Notes under the pieces: generated by a model
What the model saw: only the letters and a program-made list of their open reading frames with translations
Told to the model about the DNA's origin: nothing
The model's database searches: none
From: Actinomycetospora straminea
Lineage (GTDB): Bacteria; Actinomycetota; Actinomycetes; Mycobacteriales; Pseudonocardiaceae
DNA length: 46,032 bases
Assembly: GCF_028737255.1 (NCBI RefSeq)
Contig: NZ_JAQZAN010000026.1
Location: 48,301 to 94,332, forward strand
Direction of reading: 5' to 3'
In this document: positions 17,724-25,699 of the stretch, one piece after another
How the letters are laid out: every line of letters starts with the position of its first letter
Position numbering within the stretch: position 1 is the first letter of the stretch
Program-made: the position numbers and the translations under genes

Positions 17724-18722
17724 ATGGTGACGATGGCCGATGTGGCACGGATGGCCGGCGTCTCCACGGCCACGGTCTCGCACGTCCTCAACGGCACCCG
17801 CCCGGTGCGCGCCCGGACCCGCGAGCAGGTGCTCTCCGCGGTGGCCGCGACCCACTACACGCCGAACACCGTCGCCCGGTCCCTGGCCACCGCGCGCACG
17901 ACGACGATGGGCCTGGTCCTGTCGGCCATCTCGAACCCGTACTTCGGCGAGCTGCTCCACGGCGCGGAGTGCGCGGCCGCCGACGCCGGCTACACGCTGC
18001 TGCTCGTCGACCCGCACGAGGACCCGGAATACGAGCTCACCGTCGTCTCCCGCCTGCACCACCACCGCGTCGACGGCGTCGTGCTCGCCCCGTCGGCCCG
18101 CCCCGACGACGCGCTGGCCTACCTCGCGCGCCACCGGGTGCCGACGGTGCTGCTCGACCGGCTCATCGACCCCGCCCACGACCAGGTGGGCAGCGAGAAC
18201 CGCGAGGCCACCGCCGCGCTGACCGGGCACCTCGCCGACCACGGGCACACCCGCATCGGGCTGGTCGCGGGCCTCGACGGCCTCGCGACGACGATCGAGC
18301 GCCGCGACGGGCACCGGGACGCTCTGGTCGCGCGCGGGCTGCCCGTCGACCCGGCGCTCGAGGTCAGCGGGTCGTCGGCGACCGAGCAGGCGCGGGTGGC
18401 GACCGCGGCGCTGCTGGCGCTCGACGACCCGCCGACCGCGGTCGTCGTCGGCAACAACAGCATGACCATCGGCGTCATGCAGGCGCTGCGCGCGGCCGGT
18501 CTCGCGGTGCCCCACGACGTCGCCGTGGCCGCGTTCGACGACTTCGCCTGGGCCGACCTGTTCTCGCCCCGCCTGACCGTCGCCGCCCAGCCGTTCGACG
18601 AGATCGCGCGGACCGCGGTGCACCTGCTGCTCGCGCGGATCGCCGACCCCGACACGCCCCCGCAGACCCGGCGGCTCGCGCCCGAGCTGCGGATCCGGGA
18701 GTCGTGCGGCTGCCCGCCCTGA
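17724..18722 (+). CDS. LacI-family transcriptional regulator
   Basis: A 332-residue repressor-type protein. Residues 4-50 are the LacI helix-turn-helix and hinge ([21 protein letters not shown] ... [11 protein letters not shown]), followed by the sugar-binding domain ([30 protein letters not shown], [49 protein letters not shown]) and the C-terminal RESCGC. The start is ATG 17724 or 17733; an 11-base tandem duplication (tcatggtgacg) also creates an out-of-frame ATG at 17713 that stops after five codons. It most likely senses the transported sugar or polyol and controls the divergent ABC operon. Confidence 0.93.
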   Translation: MVTMADVARMAGVSTATVSHVLNGTRPVRARTREQVLSAVAATHYTPNTVARSLATARTTTMGLVLSAISNPYFGELLHGAECAAADAGYTLLLVDPHEDPEYELTVVSRLHHHRVDGVVLAPSARPDDALAYLARHRVPTVLLDRLIDPAHDQVGSENREATAALTGHLADHGHTRIGLVAGLDGLATTIERRDGHRDALVARGLPVDPALEVSGSSATEQARVATAALLALDDPPTAVVVGNNSMTIGVMQALRAAGLAVPHDVAVAAFDDFAWADLFSPRLTVAAQPFDEIARTAVHLLLARIADPDTPPQTRRLAPELRIRESCGCPP

Positions 18723-18747
18723 GGATCCGGATCTAGGTCAGGCGGGC
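18712..18747. terminator. Bidirectional hairpin between LacI and SRPBCC genes
   Basis: Arms 18712-18722 (gcccgccctga) and 18738-18747 (tcaggcgggc) pair with a single bulged base. The left arm includes the LacI TGA; the loop holds the convergent gene's stop (18733-18735). It can serve both transcripts. Confidence 0.7.
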
Positions 18748-19209
18748 GAGGTTGTCGAGCGAGCGCGTCAGGTGCTCCTCGTCGAACGGCGGGAAGCTGA
18801 TGTGCTCGCGCAGGAACGCCGGGACCGCCGACCAGTCGTAGGTCAGGGTCACGCGCGTGCCGTCACCGTCGGGCTCGAGGTCGTAGCGCCAGGTCCAGCC
18901 GCCGAAGCCGATCTCGCCGTCGGGGCCGTACTGCCCGGGCTGCCAGGCCAGGGTGCGCGGCGGGTCGAACACCTCCACGCGGTTGTGCATCCGGTAGTCG
19001 CCGTCGGGGTGGTTGCGGTGGAACATGCCCATGCCGAAGACCTGTCCGGCGCCGGTGATCGCGCCCTCGTCCAGCGGCTCGCGGACCCAGCCCGTGCCGT
19101 CGATCGCCGCGTGGCTGCCAGGGTCGGCGAGGACCGCGAACACCGCCTCGGGCGCGGCGTCGACGTGCCGCGTCACGCTCATGACCTCGGTGGCCGTGCC
19201 CGTGCTCAT
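18733..19209 (-). CDS. SRPBCC-family protein (polyketide cyclase/START-like)
   Basis: A 158-residue single-domain protein with the helix-grip fold: [35 protein letters not shown] at the N-terminus, a central [16 protein letters not shown], then [25 protein letters not shown]. These proteins bind hydrophobic ligands in a deep pocket; no catalytic role can be read from sequence. ATG at 19209 with GGGAGCACC upstream. It converges on the LacI gene and diverges from xylulokinase; there is no clear functional link to either. Confidence 0.87.
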   Translation of the reverse strand: MSTGTATEVMSVTRHVDAAPEAVFAVLADPGSHAAIDGTGWVREPLDEGAITGAGQVFGMGMFHRNHPDGDYRMHNRVEVFDPPRTLAWQPGQYGPDGEIGFGGWTWRYDLEPDGDGTRVTLTYDWSAVPAFLREHISFPPFDEEHLTRSLDNLARLT

Positions 19210-19323
19210 CGTCGGTGCTCCCGTCGCTCTCTCGATTGGTCCTCCGATCGTATCGGTGAGTTGCTGTGTAGGACAAGGTCGCGGAGGGGCGTGGCGTCGA
19301 CGATCGTGGCCATACTGCGGGGC

Positions 19324-20721
19324 ATGGCGCGCTCAGCGACGTACGTCGCCGGGGTCGACTCCTCGACCCAGGCGACCAAGGTCCTCGTCGTCGACCCCTC
19401 GGACGGGAGCGTGGTCCGCGAGGCCCGCCGCGCCCATCCCGACGGCACCGAGGTCGACCCCCGGGCCTGGTGGGACGCGCTGGCCGGCGCCCTCGGCGAG
19501 GTCGGCACCGACGACGTCGCGGCGATCGCCGTCGCGGGCCAGCAGCACGGGATGGTGCTGCTCGACGAGGCCGGGGAACCGGTCCGCGACGCGCTGCTGT
19601 GGAACGACACGCGCTCGGCGCCGGACGCGCGGGCCCTGATCGAGGAGCTCGGCGGGGCCGAGGCGTGGGCGGAGGCGGTCGGCACGGTGCCGGTCGCGAG
19701 CATCACCGCGACGAAGCTGCGCTGGACCTCGCGCGCCGAGCCGGAGAACGCCGGGCGGGCGCGGACGGTGATGCTGCCGCACGACTGGCTGACCTGGCGG
19801 CTGTGCGGGATGCCGGACGAGCCGGTGACCGACCGGGGCGACGCCTCGGGCACCGGCTACTGGTCGACGGTCACCGGCGAGTACCGCCCCGACCTGCTCG
19901 AGCTGGCGTTCGGGCGCGCGCTCGGCGTGCCGCGGGTGGCCGGGCCGGACGAGGTCGTCGGGCACACCGAGGGCGGCATCGTCGTGGGCCCGGGGACCGG
20001 CGACAACGCCGGCGCGGCGCTGGCGATCGGGCCGGGGGCCGGCGAGGTGATCGTGTCGATCGGGACCTCGGGCACGGTGTTCACCGGCTACGACCGACCG
20101 ACGGCCGACGCCTCGGGGCTGGTCGCCGGGTTCGCCGACGCGCGCGGGGGCTACCTGCCGCTGATCGCGACCCTCAACGCGGCGCGGGTGCTGGGCGTCG
20201 GCGCGGGGCTGCTCGGGGTGGACCCGGAGGGGTTCGACGAGCTCGCCCGCGCCGCCTCCCCGGGCGCCGGGGGGCTGGTGCTGCTGCCCTACCTCGACGG
20301 CGAGCGCACCCCCGACCGCCCGCAGGCCCAGGGTCGCTACGTCGGCCTGACCACGGCCAACGGGACCCGCGAGAACCTGGCGCGCGCGACGGTGGAGGGC
20401 ATGCTCTGCGGGCTCGCCGACGGCGTCGACGCGCTCACCGCGCAGGGCGTGCCGGCGCGCCGGGCGCTGCTGATCGGGGGCGGGTCGCGGTCGGCGGCCG
20501 TCGCCGAGCTCGCGCCGGACGTGCTGGGCCTGCCGGTCGAGGTGCTCGCGCCGCAGGAGTACGTGGCCCTCGGCGCCGCCCGCCAGGCCGCCTGGGCGCT
20601 GCAGGGCGAGGAGCCGTCCTGGCGCGTGCCGCGCGAGACCAGCCGCGACGTCACCGACGCCTCGATCTCCGAGGAGGTCCGCGCGCGCTACGCCGACGTG
20701 CGGGACGGCCGGGCGCCGTAG
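19324..20721 (+). CDS. xylB: Xylulokinase (FGGY carbohydrate kinase)
   Basis: Phosphorylates D-xylulose to xylulose 5-phosphate with ATP, feeding the pentose phosphate pathway. The 465-residue protein has the FGGY N-domain ([48 protein letters not shown]) and the C-domain ATPase motifs ([45 protein letters not shown]). The QQHGMV and WNDTR segments are typical of XylB. ATG at 19324. It lies 2 kb from the ABC transporter and LacI gene, so the imported compound may be xylose, xylitol or arabitol; the required isomerase or dehydrogenase is not in the window. Confidence 0.88.
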   Translation: MARSATYVAGVDSSTQATKVLVVDPSDGSVVREARRAHPDGTEVDPRAWWDALAGALGEVGTDDVAAIAVAGQQHGMVLLDEAGEPVRDALLWNDTRSAPDARALIEELGGAEAWAEAVGTVPVASITATKLRWTSRAEPENAGRARTVMLPHDWLTWRLCGMPDEPVTDRGDASGTGYWSTVTGEYRPDLLELAFGRALGVPRVAGPDEVVGHTEGGIVVGPGTGDNAGAALAIGPGAGEVIVSIGTSGTVFTGYDRPTADASGLVAGFADARGGYLPLIATLNAARVLGVGAGLLGVDPEGFDELARAASPGAGGLVLLPYLDGERTPDRPQAQGRYVGLTTANGTRENLARATVEGMLCGLADGVDALTAQGVPARRALLIGGGSRSAAVAELAPDVLGLPVEVLAPQEYVALGAARQAAWALQGEEPSWRVPRETSRDVTDASISEEVRARYADVRDGRAP

Positions 20722-20738
20722 CTCGCCCGGGTTGGTCA

Positions 20739-20785
20739 GCCTGGCGTCCACGCTGACGTCCAACGTCAGGATATCCCCCAGCTCG
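20739..20785 (+). repeat. 47-bp dispersed stem-loop repeat, copy B
   Basis: Second copy, 17 bases after the xylB stop. About 40-42 of 47 bases match copies A and C by eye. The stem CTGAC/GTCAG is identical; the loop reads GTCCAAC. It probably forms the end of the xylB transcript. Confidence 0.75.
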
Positions 20786-20803
20786 ATGTCGTCCTGCTCG
20801 GGA

Positions 20804-20824
20804 ATTGAGCGCGCTGGACTCATG
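20804..20824. promoter_or_regulatory. HAIR-like HspR operator upstream of hsp20
   Basis: The inverted repeat TTGAGC-N7-ACTCAT lies 60 bases before the hsp20 start. HAIR elements bound by HspR have the form CTTGAGT-N7-ACTCAAG; this site matches 11 of those 14 fixed positions with the exact 7-base spacer. A further TTGAGT half-site follows at 20825-20830. It suggests HspR repression relieved by heat shock. hspR itself is not in the window. Confidence 0.65.
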
Positions 20825-20883
20825 TTGAGTGAGTCGTCGGCCCGCAAGGCCGGGCCGCCTTCGGCACTCGAGGAGGAACCACC

Positions 20884-21402
20884 ATGAGCACGCTGATCCC
20901 CTGGGGCCCGCGCTTCGTCGACCCGTTCGCGCTGACCGACGCCCTGTTCCGCCGCCCCGCCGCCCCGCGCAGTGGCCGCGGCACCGCCTGGTACGCCCCG
21001 ACCACCGACGTGGTGCGCGAGGGTGACGACGCCGTCGTCCGCCTCGAGCTCCCGGGCGTGGACGTGGCCAAGGACGTCACCGTCGAGGTCGACGGCGACC
21101 GCCTCACCGTCCGCGGCGAGCGTCGCGACGAGCAGACCGGCGAGGGCTTCCGCCAGAGCCGCTACGGCTCGTTCCGCCGGACCTTCACCCTGCCCGCGCA
21201 CGTCGACGGCGACGCGGTGTCCGCGTCGTACGACGCCGGCGTGCTGACGGTCCGCGTGGCCGGCGCCCACGCGTCGGTCGAGGCCGGCGCCCGGCGCATC
21301 GCCATCGACGGCGCCCCGGCGCCGGAGTCGGGCGAGGCCGGCGAGTCGACCGAGTCGGTCGAGCCGCGCGAGGGCGAGTCGGGCGAGTCCCAGGCCGCCT
21401 GA
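20884..21402 (+). CDS. Hsp20/alpha-crystallin small heat-shock protein
   Basis: An ATP-independent holdase chaperone of 172 residues. The alpha-crystallin domain runs about residues 38-135: YAPTTDVVREGDDAVVRLELPGVDVAKDVTVEVDGDRLTVRGER, then GSFRRTFTLPAHVDGDAVSASYDAGVLTVRV, the latter containing the A-x-x-x-x-GVL signature. The C-terminal 35 residues are a Gly/Glu/Ser repeat (ESGEAGES...GESGES) without an obvious IXI anchoring motif, unusual for oligomerising family members. ATG at 20884 follows GAGGAGGAACCACC. A HAIR-like site upstream implies HspR control. Confidence 0.93.
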   Translation: MSTLIPWGPRFVDPFALTDALFRRPAAPRSGRGTAWYAPTTDVVREGDDAVVRLELPGVDVAKDVTVEVDGDRLTVRGERRDEQTGEGFRQSRYGSFRRTFTLPAHVDGDAVSASYDAGVLTVRVAGAHASVEAGARRIAIDGAPAPESGEAGESTESVEPREGESGESQAA

Positions 21403-21413
21403 GGCACCCGGAC

Positions 21414-21436
21414 GCAGCGAACGCGCTGTTCGCTGC
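21414..21436 (+). terminator. First hairpin downstream of hsp20
   Basis: Nine-base perfect arms (gcagcgaac / gttcgctgc) with a 5-base loop, 12 bases after the hsp20 stop. A stronger hairpin follows at 21484. Confidence 0.55.
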
Positions 21437-21483
21437 TTCTACGCGCAGGAACTCCCCGTTGATCACCTCGTGATCGCGGGCCC

Positions 21484-21520
21484 CGACGCCCGCGGGACCA
21501 CCCCGGTCCCGCGGGCGTCG
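21484..21520 (+). terminator. Strong hairpin terminator downstream of hsp20
   Basis: Perfect 16-base arms (21484-21499 and 21505-21520) around the loop ACCCC. It lies between the hsp20 gene and the end of the convergent TIGR04222/MNIO operon, and probably blocks read-through in both directions. The 280-base gap between those genes holds only this, the smaller hairpin at 21414, repeat copy C and the stem-loop at 21676; no ORF stands out. Confidence 0.8.
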
Positions 21521-21547
21521 TCGTGTCCGGGGTCGAAACGGGGTGCG

Positions 21548-21594
21548 CGAGCTGGCGGATTTCCTGACGTTGAGTGTCAGCGTGGACGCCAGGC
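21548..21594 (-). repeat. 47-bp dispersed stem-loop repeat, copy C
   Basis: Third copy, in inverse orientation, about 90 bases downstream of the MNIO operon. It matches copy A at about 43 of 47 positions. On the plus strand the core reads CTGAC-GTTGAGT-GTCAG (21564-21580). Confidence 0.75.
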
Positions 21595-21675
21595 TGGCAC
21601 CACCCCGGTGCGCCAGCCGGCCTCATGTCTCGACGGGCCAGGGGGGCGTGTCGCGCGGGCGAGGATGTGGCGATC

Positions 21676-21692
21676 CTGGCGTTCAGTGCCAG
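21676..21692. repeat. Diverged stem-loop related to the 47-bp repeat
   Basis: The core CTGGC-GTTCAGT-GCCAG has the same geometry as copy C (CTGAC-GTTGAGT-GTCAG) 112 bases away. The one stem difference is compensated (A-T pair to G-C pair), while six of seven loop bases are kept. Flanking bases (TGGCG before, AGCG after) also match. The TGA of the 116-residue partner gene (21683-21685) lies in the loop. Confidence 0.6.
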
Positions 21693-22033
21693 CGATGCCG
21701 CATCGCTCGCACAAGCTCCCGCAGGGATCGGCGCGGGACGAGGCCCTCGGCGCGCAGGGTCACCGTGAAGTCGGCGGCGTCGTCGCGCATCGACGTCCCG
21801 GTCCGGCGGGGGTGGGCGGCGATCCACGCGTCGAGGCGCGGGCCGAGCTCGGCGCCGAGGCGCTCGTGCACCTCGACGGGCAGGAGGCGCGCCAGCGCCC
21901 GGCGGCGCTTGGCGCGCAGGGCGTCCGCCTCGAGGGCCACGCGCGCCGGGTCGATCCCCGCCGGCGCCGGCCCGTCGGCGACCAGCGCGGCCAGCAGCGC
22001 CGCCTGCCGGGCCGCGAGCTCCTCGCGGCTCAC
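21683..22033 (-). CDS. Small partner protein of the MNIO enzyme (SCO6045-like)
   Basis: A 116-residue, Arg/Ala/Leu-rich, cysteine-free protein (SREELAARQAALLAALVADG ... GIDPARVALEADALRAKRRRALARLLP ... RRSLRELVRAMRHRW). Its GTG start overlaps the stop of the DUF692 gene by four bases. Other MNIO systems need a partner that recruits the precursor (MbnC, TglI, BufC), and the position here implies the same task. The ending LLPVEVHERLGAELGPRLDAWIAAHP followed by a second short domain resembles the small proteins found beside actinobacterial DUF692 genes (I recall SCO6045 of Streptomyces as a relative). Role is inferred from context. Confidence 0.7.
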   Translation of the reverse strand: MSREELAARQAALLAALVADGPAPAGIDPARVALEADALRAKRRRALARLLPVEVHERLGAELGPRLDAWIAAHPRRTGTSMRDDAADFTVTLRAEGLVPRRSLRELVRAMRHRWH

Positions 22034-22854
22034 GCCCGCACCCGGTCGTGCACCGCCCGCAGCGCCGCGAGCTCGGCGGCGAGCTCGTCGTCGGGCGGGT
22101 AGCGGTCGTCGCGCTCGAGGAGGACCGCGGGCGGACGCCGGCGCGCACACAGCGCGTCGAGCAGATCGAGCACCGGCGCGGTCAGCGCGTGGGCGTGGGT
22201 GTCGTGGTAGACCCCGTCGCGCTCCACCCCGCCCGCCGCGTGCACATAGGCGACGCGCTCGAGCGGCAGCTCGTCGAGCACGCGCTCCGGGTCCTGCCCG
22301 AGGTTCACCGCGCTCGCGTGCAGGTTCGCGACGTCGAGCAGCAGCCAGGCGTCGGCCCGCGCGCAGAGCTCGGCGAGGAACGCGCCCTCGCTCATCTCGG
22401 CGTCCGGCCACGCGAGCAGCGGCGCGATGTTCTCCAACGCCAGCGGCACGCCGAGCGTCGCCTGCGTCGCGCGGACGTTGTCGACGACGACGTCGAGCGC
22501 CTCGCGCGTGCGCGGCACCGGCAGCAGGTGCCCCGACTCGAGCCCGCCCGCGCGGACGAAGGCCACGTGGTCGCTCGCGAGCGGCGCGTCGAGGGCGTCG
22601 GCGACGGCCGCGAGGCGCTCGACCCGGTCGTGGCGCAGCGGCTCCGCCCCGCCCAGCGACAACGACACCGCGTGCGGCAGCACCGGCACCCCGCGCGCCC
22701 GCAGCGCGGTGATCGACGCCGGCAACGCCCCGGGGTGGAGGTCCTCGGCGACGGCCTCGACGAAGTCGACGTCGGCCATCCGCTCGATGGTCAGGTCGAT
22801 CTCGTGGCGCCAGCCGATGCCGACGCCGGTCGGACCGCCCGGCAGCGCGCTCAT
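22030..22854 (-). CDS. DUF692 / MNIO-family multinuclear iron oxidative enzyme
   Basis: A 274-residue TIM-barrel enzyme of the family that includes MbnB, TglH, ChrH and BufB, which use a multinuclear iron centre and O2 to rearrange cysteine or other residues in precursor peptides. The family landmarks are intact: GVGIGWRHEID (11-20), HAVSLSLGG (H61), SDHVAF (D95, H96), LALENIAP (E141, N142), LLLDVANLHASAVNLG (D174, N177, H179, N184), YVHAAGG (H205) and HDTHAH (D218, H220, H222). The ATG overlaps the TGA of the upstream membrane-protein gene (ATGA), and its stop overlaps the partner gene. The likely substrate is the Cys-Gly tail of the upstream protein, which is inference. Confidence 0.93.
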   Translation of the reverse strand: MSALPGGPTGVGIGWRHEIDLTIERMADVDFVEAVAEDLHPGALPASITALRARGVPVLPHAVSLSLGGAEPLRHDRVERLAAVADALDAPLASDHVAFVRAGGLESGHLLPVPRTREALDVVVDNVRATQATLGVPLALENIAPLLAWPDAEMSEGAFLAELCARADAWLLLDVANLHASAVNLGQDPERVLDELPLERVAYVHAAGGVERDGVYHDTHAHALTAPVLDLLDALCARRRPPAVLLERDDRYPPDDELAAELAALRAVHDRVRA

Positions 22855-23765
22855 CCCCCGCACCCGCCGCCCCCGCCGCAGCCCCCGCCACCACCGCACG
22901 ACGAGCCGCCCCCGCACGACGACCCTCCGTCGGACCCGCCGCCGTCCGAGCCGCCCGTCCCCGCGCCCAGCGACGGCGCGGCGAGCAGGTGCGCGAGCTC
23001 CGCGTCCGGGTACATCGCGAGCCCGCCGACCGCGACCATCCCCGCGATCCCGAGCGTCCCGGTCGCGACCGGTCCCCACGCCCGGTCGGCGGCAAAGGCC
23101 GGGCGGTACAGCGACGCGTGCGCGGCGGCCAGCGTGGCCCGGCCCCGGCGCGTCGGGCGGTGCACCGAGAACGGGAGCACGGTCAGCGCGACGGCCGCGG
23201 CGAAGATCGTGAGCACCACGAGGAACACCGTCGGCGCGCCCCGCGCGAGGCCGGCCGCGCACCGGACGAGCCCGAGCAGGACGACCGCGCCGACGACGAG
23301 GTACGCGAGGTGCTTGCGCCGTGCCACGGCCGCCGGATCGTGGAACAGGCCCCGGCGCCGGGCGGCGACCTGGAGGTCGCGGACGGCCGGGGCGCCGCGC
23401 ATCCGCATCGTCGTCTCCCCCGTGCGCAGCCCGTGCGGGGAGCCGGCGATCGTGTCGACGACGGTCTCGTCGAGCTCGCCGATCGGCGGGCGCCCCGTGA
23501 CGGTCAGGTGCCGGTCGCGGCCGACGCGCAGCACGCCGCCCTCGACCAGCCGGGCGATCGCCGCGTGCACCAGCCGCGGCGGCCCGCCCGCGAGCAGCGC
23601 GAGGTCCTCGACCGTGACGTCCGGCGACGGCGCGTCACCGTCGGCTCGCGCCACCTTCCGGTCGAGCAGCCACACCGCCACCGGCGCGACGAGGGCGCTC
23701 GCCACGACGAGCAGCACGTAGATCCCGAGGAACGCCGGGCCGGAGATGCCCCACGTGTCTCCCAC
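22851..23765 (-). CDS. TIGR04222-type membrane protein with C-terminal Cys-Gly tail (candidate MNIO substrate)
   Basis: A 304-residue protein. GTG at 23765 is preferred: it follows GGAGG at ideal spacing and gives the family N-terminus MGDTWGISGPAFLGIYV; an in-frame start at 23849 would only add a non-conserved leader. Helices are predicted at about 11-33, 153-170, 180-198 and 234-252, with a cytosolic domain of about 115 residues between the first two. After residue 268 the tail is low complexity, Gly/Ser/Asp then Gly/Cys, with cysteines at 284, 290, 296 and 302: exactly every sixth residue up to the penultimate glycines. Overlap with the MNIO gene suggests the tail is enzymatically modified. 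The domain matches what I recall as TIGR04222; function is undescribed. Confidence 0.85.
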   Translation of the reverse strand: MGDTWGISGPAFLGIYVLLVVASALVAPVAVWLLDRKVARADGDAPSPDVTVEDLALLAGGPPRLVHAAIARLVEGGVLRVGRDRHLTVTGRPPIGELDETVVDTIAGSPHGLRTGETTMRMRGAPAVRDLQVAARRRGLFHDPAAVARRKHLAYLVVGAVVLLGLVRCAAGLARGAPTVFLVVLTIFAAAVALTVLPFSVHRPTRRGRATLAAAHASLYRPAFAADRAWGPVATGTLGIAGMVAVGGLAMYPDAELAHLLAAPSLGAGTGGSDGGGSDGGSSCGGGSSCGGGGGCGGGGGCGG

Positions 23766-23901
23766 GACGACCTCCGGGTCGCGACGAGTGGCGGCCGCAC
23801 CCGCGGCGCGCTCGAGCGCACTGTTGTCCGCGCCCGTCGCGGACAGCAAGCGCGACCACTCGTTCGGCCCAGCGATCAGCTACCGACTGTGAGAAAAGCG
23901 G

Positions 23902-25599
23902 TCAGCGACGACGACCGCGGCCCGCGCCGGAGCGCGCGGAGTGGGCCGCTGCCGAGTGGCCCGGCGCGCTCGGCGACGCAGCTCCGGCCGCCGCCGACCG
24001 CGGCCGACCGCCCCCCGTGCCACCACCGCGAGCACCCGACGCGCCGCCGGAGCCGGCCCCGGCGCCCGCGGTCGCACCGCCGTCGGTGCGCGAGCCACCG
24101 CCGCGCCCCCGGCCGCCGGACCGCGAGGCCCCGGACCGCGATCCGCCCGACCGCGAACCCCCGGACCGCCCGCCGCCCGAGCCGCCCGCGCCGCCCGGAC
24201 CGCCGCCGGACCGGCCCGACCCACGGCCGCCGCCGGACCGCCCCGACCCCGCCGGCGGCTGGGGCGGGGGCTTGCGGGCCGCCGACTCCGGGCCGTCCTC
24301 GGGCGCCACGCGCGGCGCGGGCTCGCCGACCAGCGCCGTGATCTCGCGTGCCCCGGGCCCCACGTCCGCGGTCTTCGGGCGGATGCCGGCCTTGCGCGTC
24401 ATCGACGCGACCTCGGCGCGGTCGGCGGGCGCCACGAGCGTCACGACGTCGCCCGCCGAGCCGGCGCGCGCGGTGCGCCCGGAGCGGTGGGTGTACGCCT
24501 TGTGCTCGGCCGGCGGGTCGACGTGCACGACGAGCGCGACGTCGTCGACGTGGATGCCGCGGGCGGCGATGTCGGTGGCGACGAGGACGCGCACGTCGCC
24601 GGACGCGAAGCCCGCGAGGTTCCGGTCCCGCGCCGGCTGCGAGAGGTTGCCGTGCAGCTCCGTGGCCGGGATCCCGGCCGCGGTGAGCTGGCGGGAGAGC
24701 TTGCGCGCGGCGTGCTTGGTGCGGGTGAACAGCATGCTGCGCCCCTGGCCGCCGGCGAGCTCGTTGACCACCGCGGTGCGGTCGCCGGGCGCGACCGTGA
24801 ACACGTGGTGGGTCATGTCGGGCACCGGCTCCTGCGCGGTGTCGACGCTGTGGGTCACCGGCTCGTGCAGGAACTCCCGCACGAGCCGGTCGACCTCGCC
24901 GTCGAGCGTCGCCGAGAACAGCAGCCGCTGCCCGTCGCGCGCGGTGCGGCGCAGCAGCCGCCGGACGGCCGGCAGGAAGCCGAGGTCGCTCATGTGGTCG
25001 GCCTCGTCGAGCACCGTGACCTCGACGCGGTCGAGGTCCACGAGCCCCTGCCCGAGGAGGTCCTCGAGGCGGCCGGGGCAGGCGATGAGCAGGTCGACGC
25101 CGCTGCGCAGCGCGTCGGCCTGGCGGCCCTGGCCGACGCCGCCGTAGACGACGGTCTGGCGCAGGCCGAGGGCCTCGGCGAGCGGGGCGAGGGCGTCGCG
25201 GACCTGGCTCGCGAGCTCGCGCGTCGGCAGCAGCACGAGGCCGCGGGGACGCTTCGAGATCGTGCGCCCGCCGGCGAGGCGGGACAGCAGCGGCAGCCCG
25301 AAGGCCAGGGTCTTGCCGCTGCCGGTGCGGCCCCGGCCGAGCACGTCGCGGCCGGACAGCGCGTCCGGGATCGCGGCGTGCTGGATCGGGGTGGGGTCGG
25401 TGATCCCGCGCGCCGCGAGCACGTCGACCACGTCGGCGGGGATGCCGAGGTCGGCGAAGGGCGTGCGGGAACGGGGAGCAGACGTCGTCGGGATGTCGGG
25501 GACCTCTCCACGGGGAACGAGGGGGCCGCGAGCGTCGGCCCGTCCACGGTGTCCACGGTGGAGGGGTGCCGCGTCGAGCGCGGAGTGCTGACGACCCAC
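23902..25599 (-). CDS. DEAD-box RNA helicase with RGG/GS-rich tail
   Basis: ATP-dependent RNA unwinding in ribosome assembly or mRNA turnover. All motifs are present in order: Q motif (PFADLG ... DPTPIQ), GRTGSGKT (I), PTRELA (Ia), GGVGQGRQ, CPGRLEDLL (Ib), DEAD (II), SATL (III), then the second RecA domain with LFTRTK, ATDIAARGI (V) and HRSGRTARAG (VI). The last 150 residues are Gly/Ser/Arg repeats, a probable RNA-binding disordered tail. The start is doubtful: the nearest canonical codon, GTG 25599, lacks a ribosome site, whereas ATC at 25494 is preceded by GGAGAGG at perfect distance. The upstream frame overlaps the divergent protease gene. Confidence 0.85.
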   Translation of the reverse strand: MGRQHSALDAAPLHRGHRGRADARGPLVPRGEVPDIPTTSAPRSRTPFADLGIPADVVDVLAARGITDPTPIQHAAIPDALSGRDVLGRGRTGSGKTLAFGLPLLSRLAGGRTISKRPRGLVLLPTRELASQVRDALAPLAEALGLRQTVVYGGVGQGRQADALRSGVDLLIACPGRLEDLLGQGLVDLDRVEVTVLDEADHMSDLGFLPAVRRLLRRTARDGQRLLFSATLDGEVDRLVREFLHEPVTHSVDTAQEPVPDMTHHVFTVAPGDRTAVVNELAGGQGRSMLFTRTKHAARKLSRQLTAAGIPATELHGNLSQPARDRNLAGFASGDVRVLVATDIAARGIHVDDVALVVHVDPPAEHKAYTHRSGRTARAGSAGDVVTLVAPADRAEVASMTRKAGIRPKTADVGPGAREITALVGEPAPRVAPEDGPESAARKPPPQPPAGSGRSGGGRGSGRSGGGPGGAGGSGGGRSGGSRSGGSRSGASRSGGRGRGGGSRTDGGATAGAGAGSGGASGARGGGTGGGRPRSAAAGAASPSAPGHSAAAHSARSGAGRGRRR

Positions 25600-25699
25600 G
25601 GGCGCCGGTGCGGCGCCGCGTACCCCTCCAGTCTCCCAGAGATCGTCGGCGCCGGTGCGACCACGGGGGGTGTCGGACGTCTCGGGCACACTGACCGCC

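Noticed and set aside
20822..20884. Short ORF from 20829 overlapping the hsp20 start
   Set aside because: It is in another frame of the 5' leader and the hsp20 gene, with no ribosome site or conserved sequence.
19333..21270. 645-codon minus-strand ORF across xylB and hsp20
   Set aside because: It covers two well-supported plus-strand genes and reads as Arg/Gly/Ala-rich noise, typical of third-position GC bias.
23902..24300. Gly/Arg/Ser repeats at the helicase C-terminus as a separate mobile or repeat element
   Set aside because: They are in frame with the helicase and match the disordered RGG tails common in actinobacterial DEAD-box proteins.
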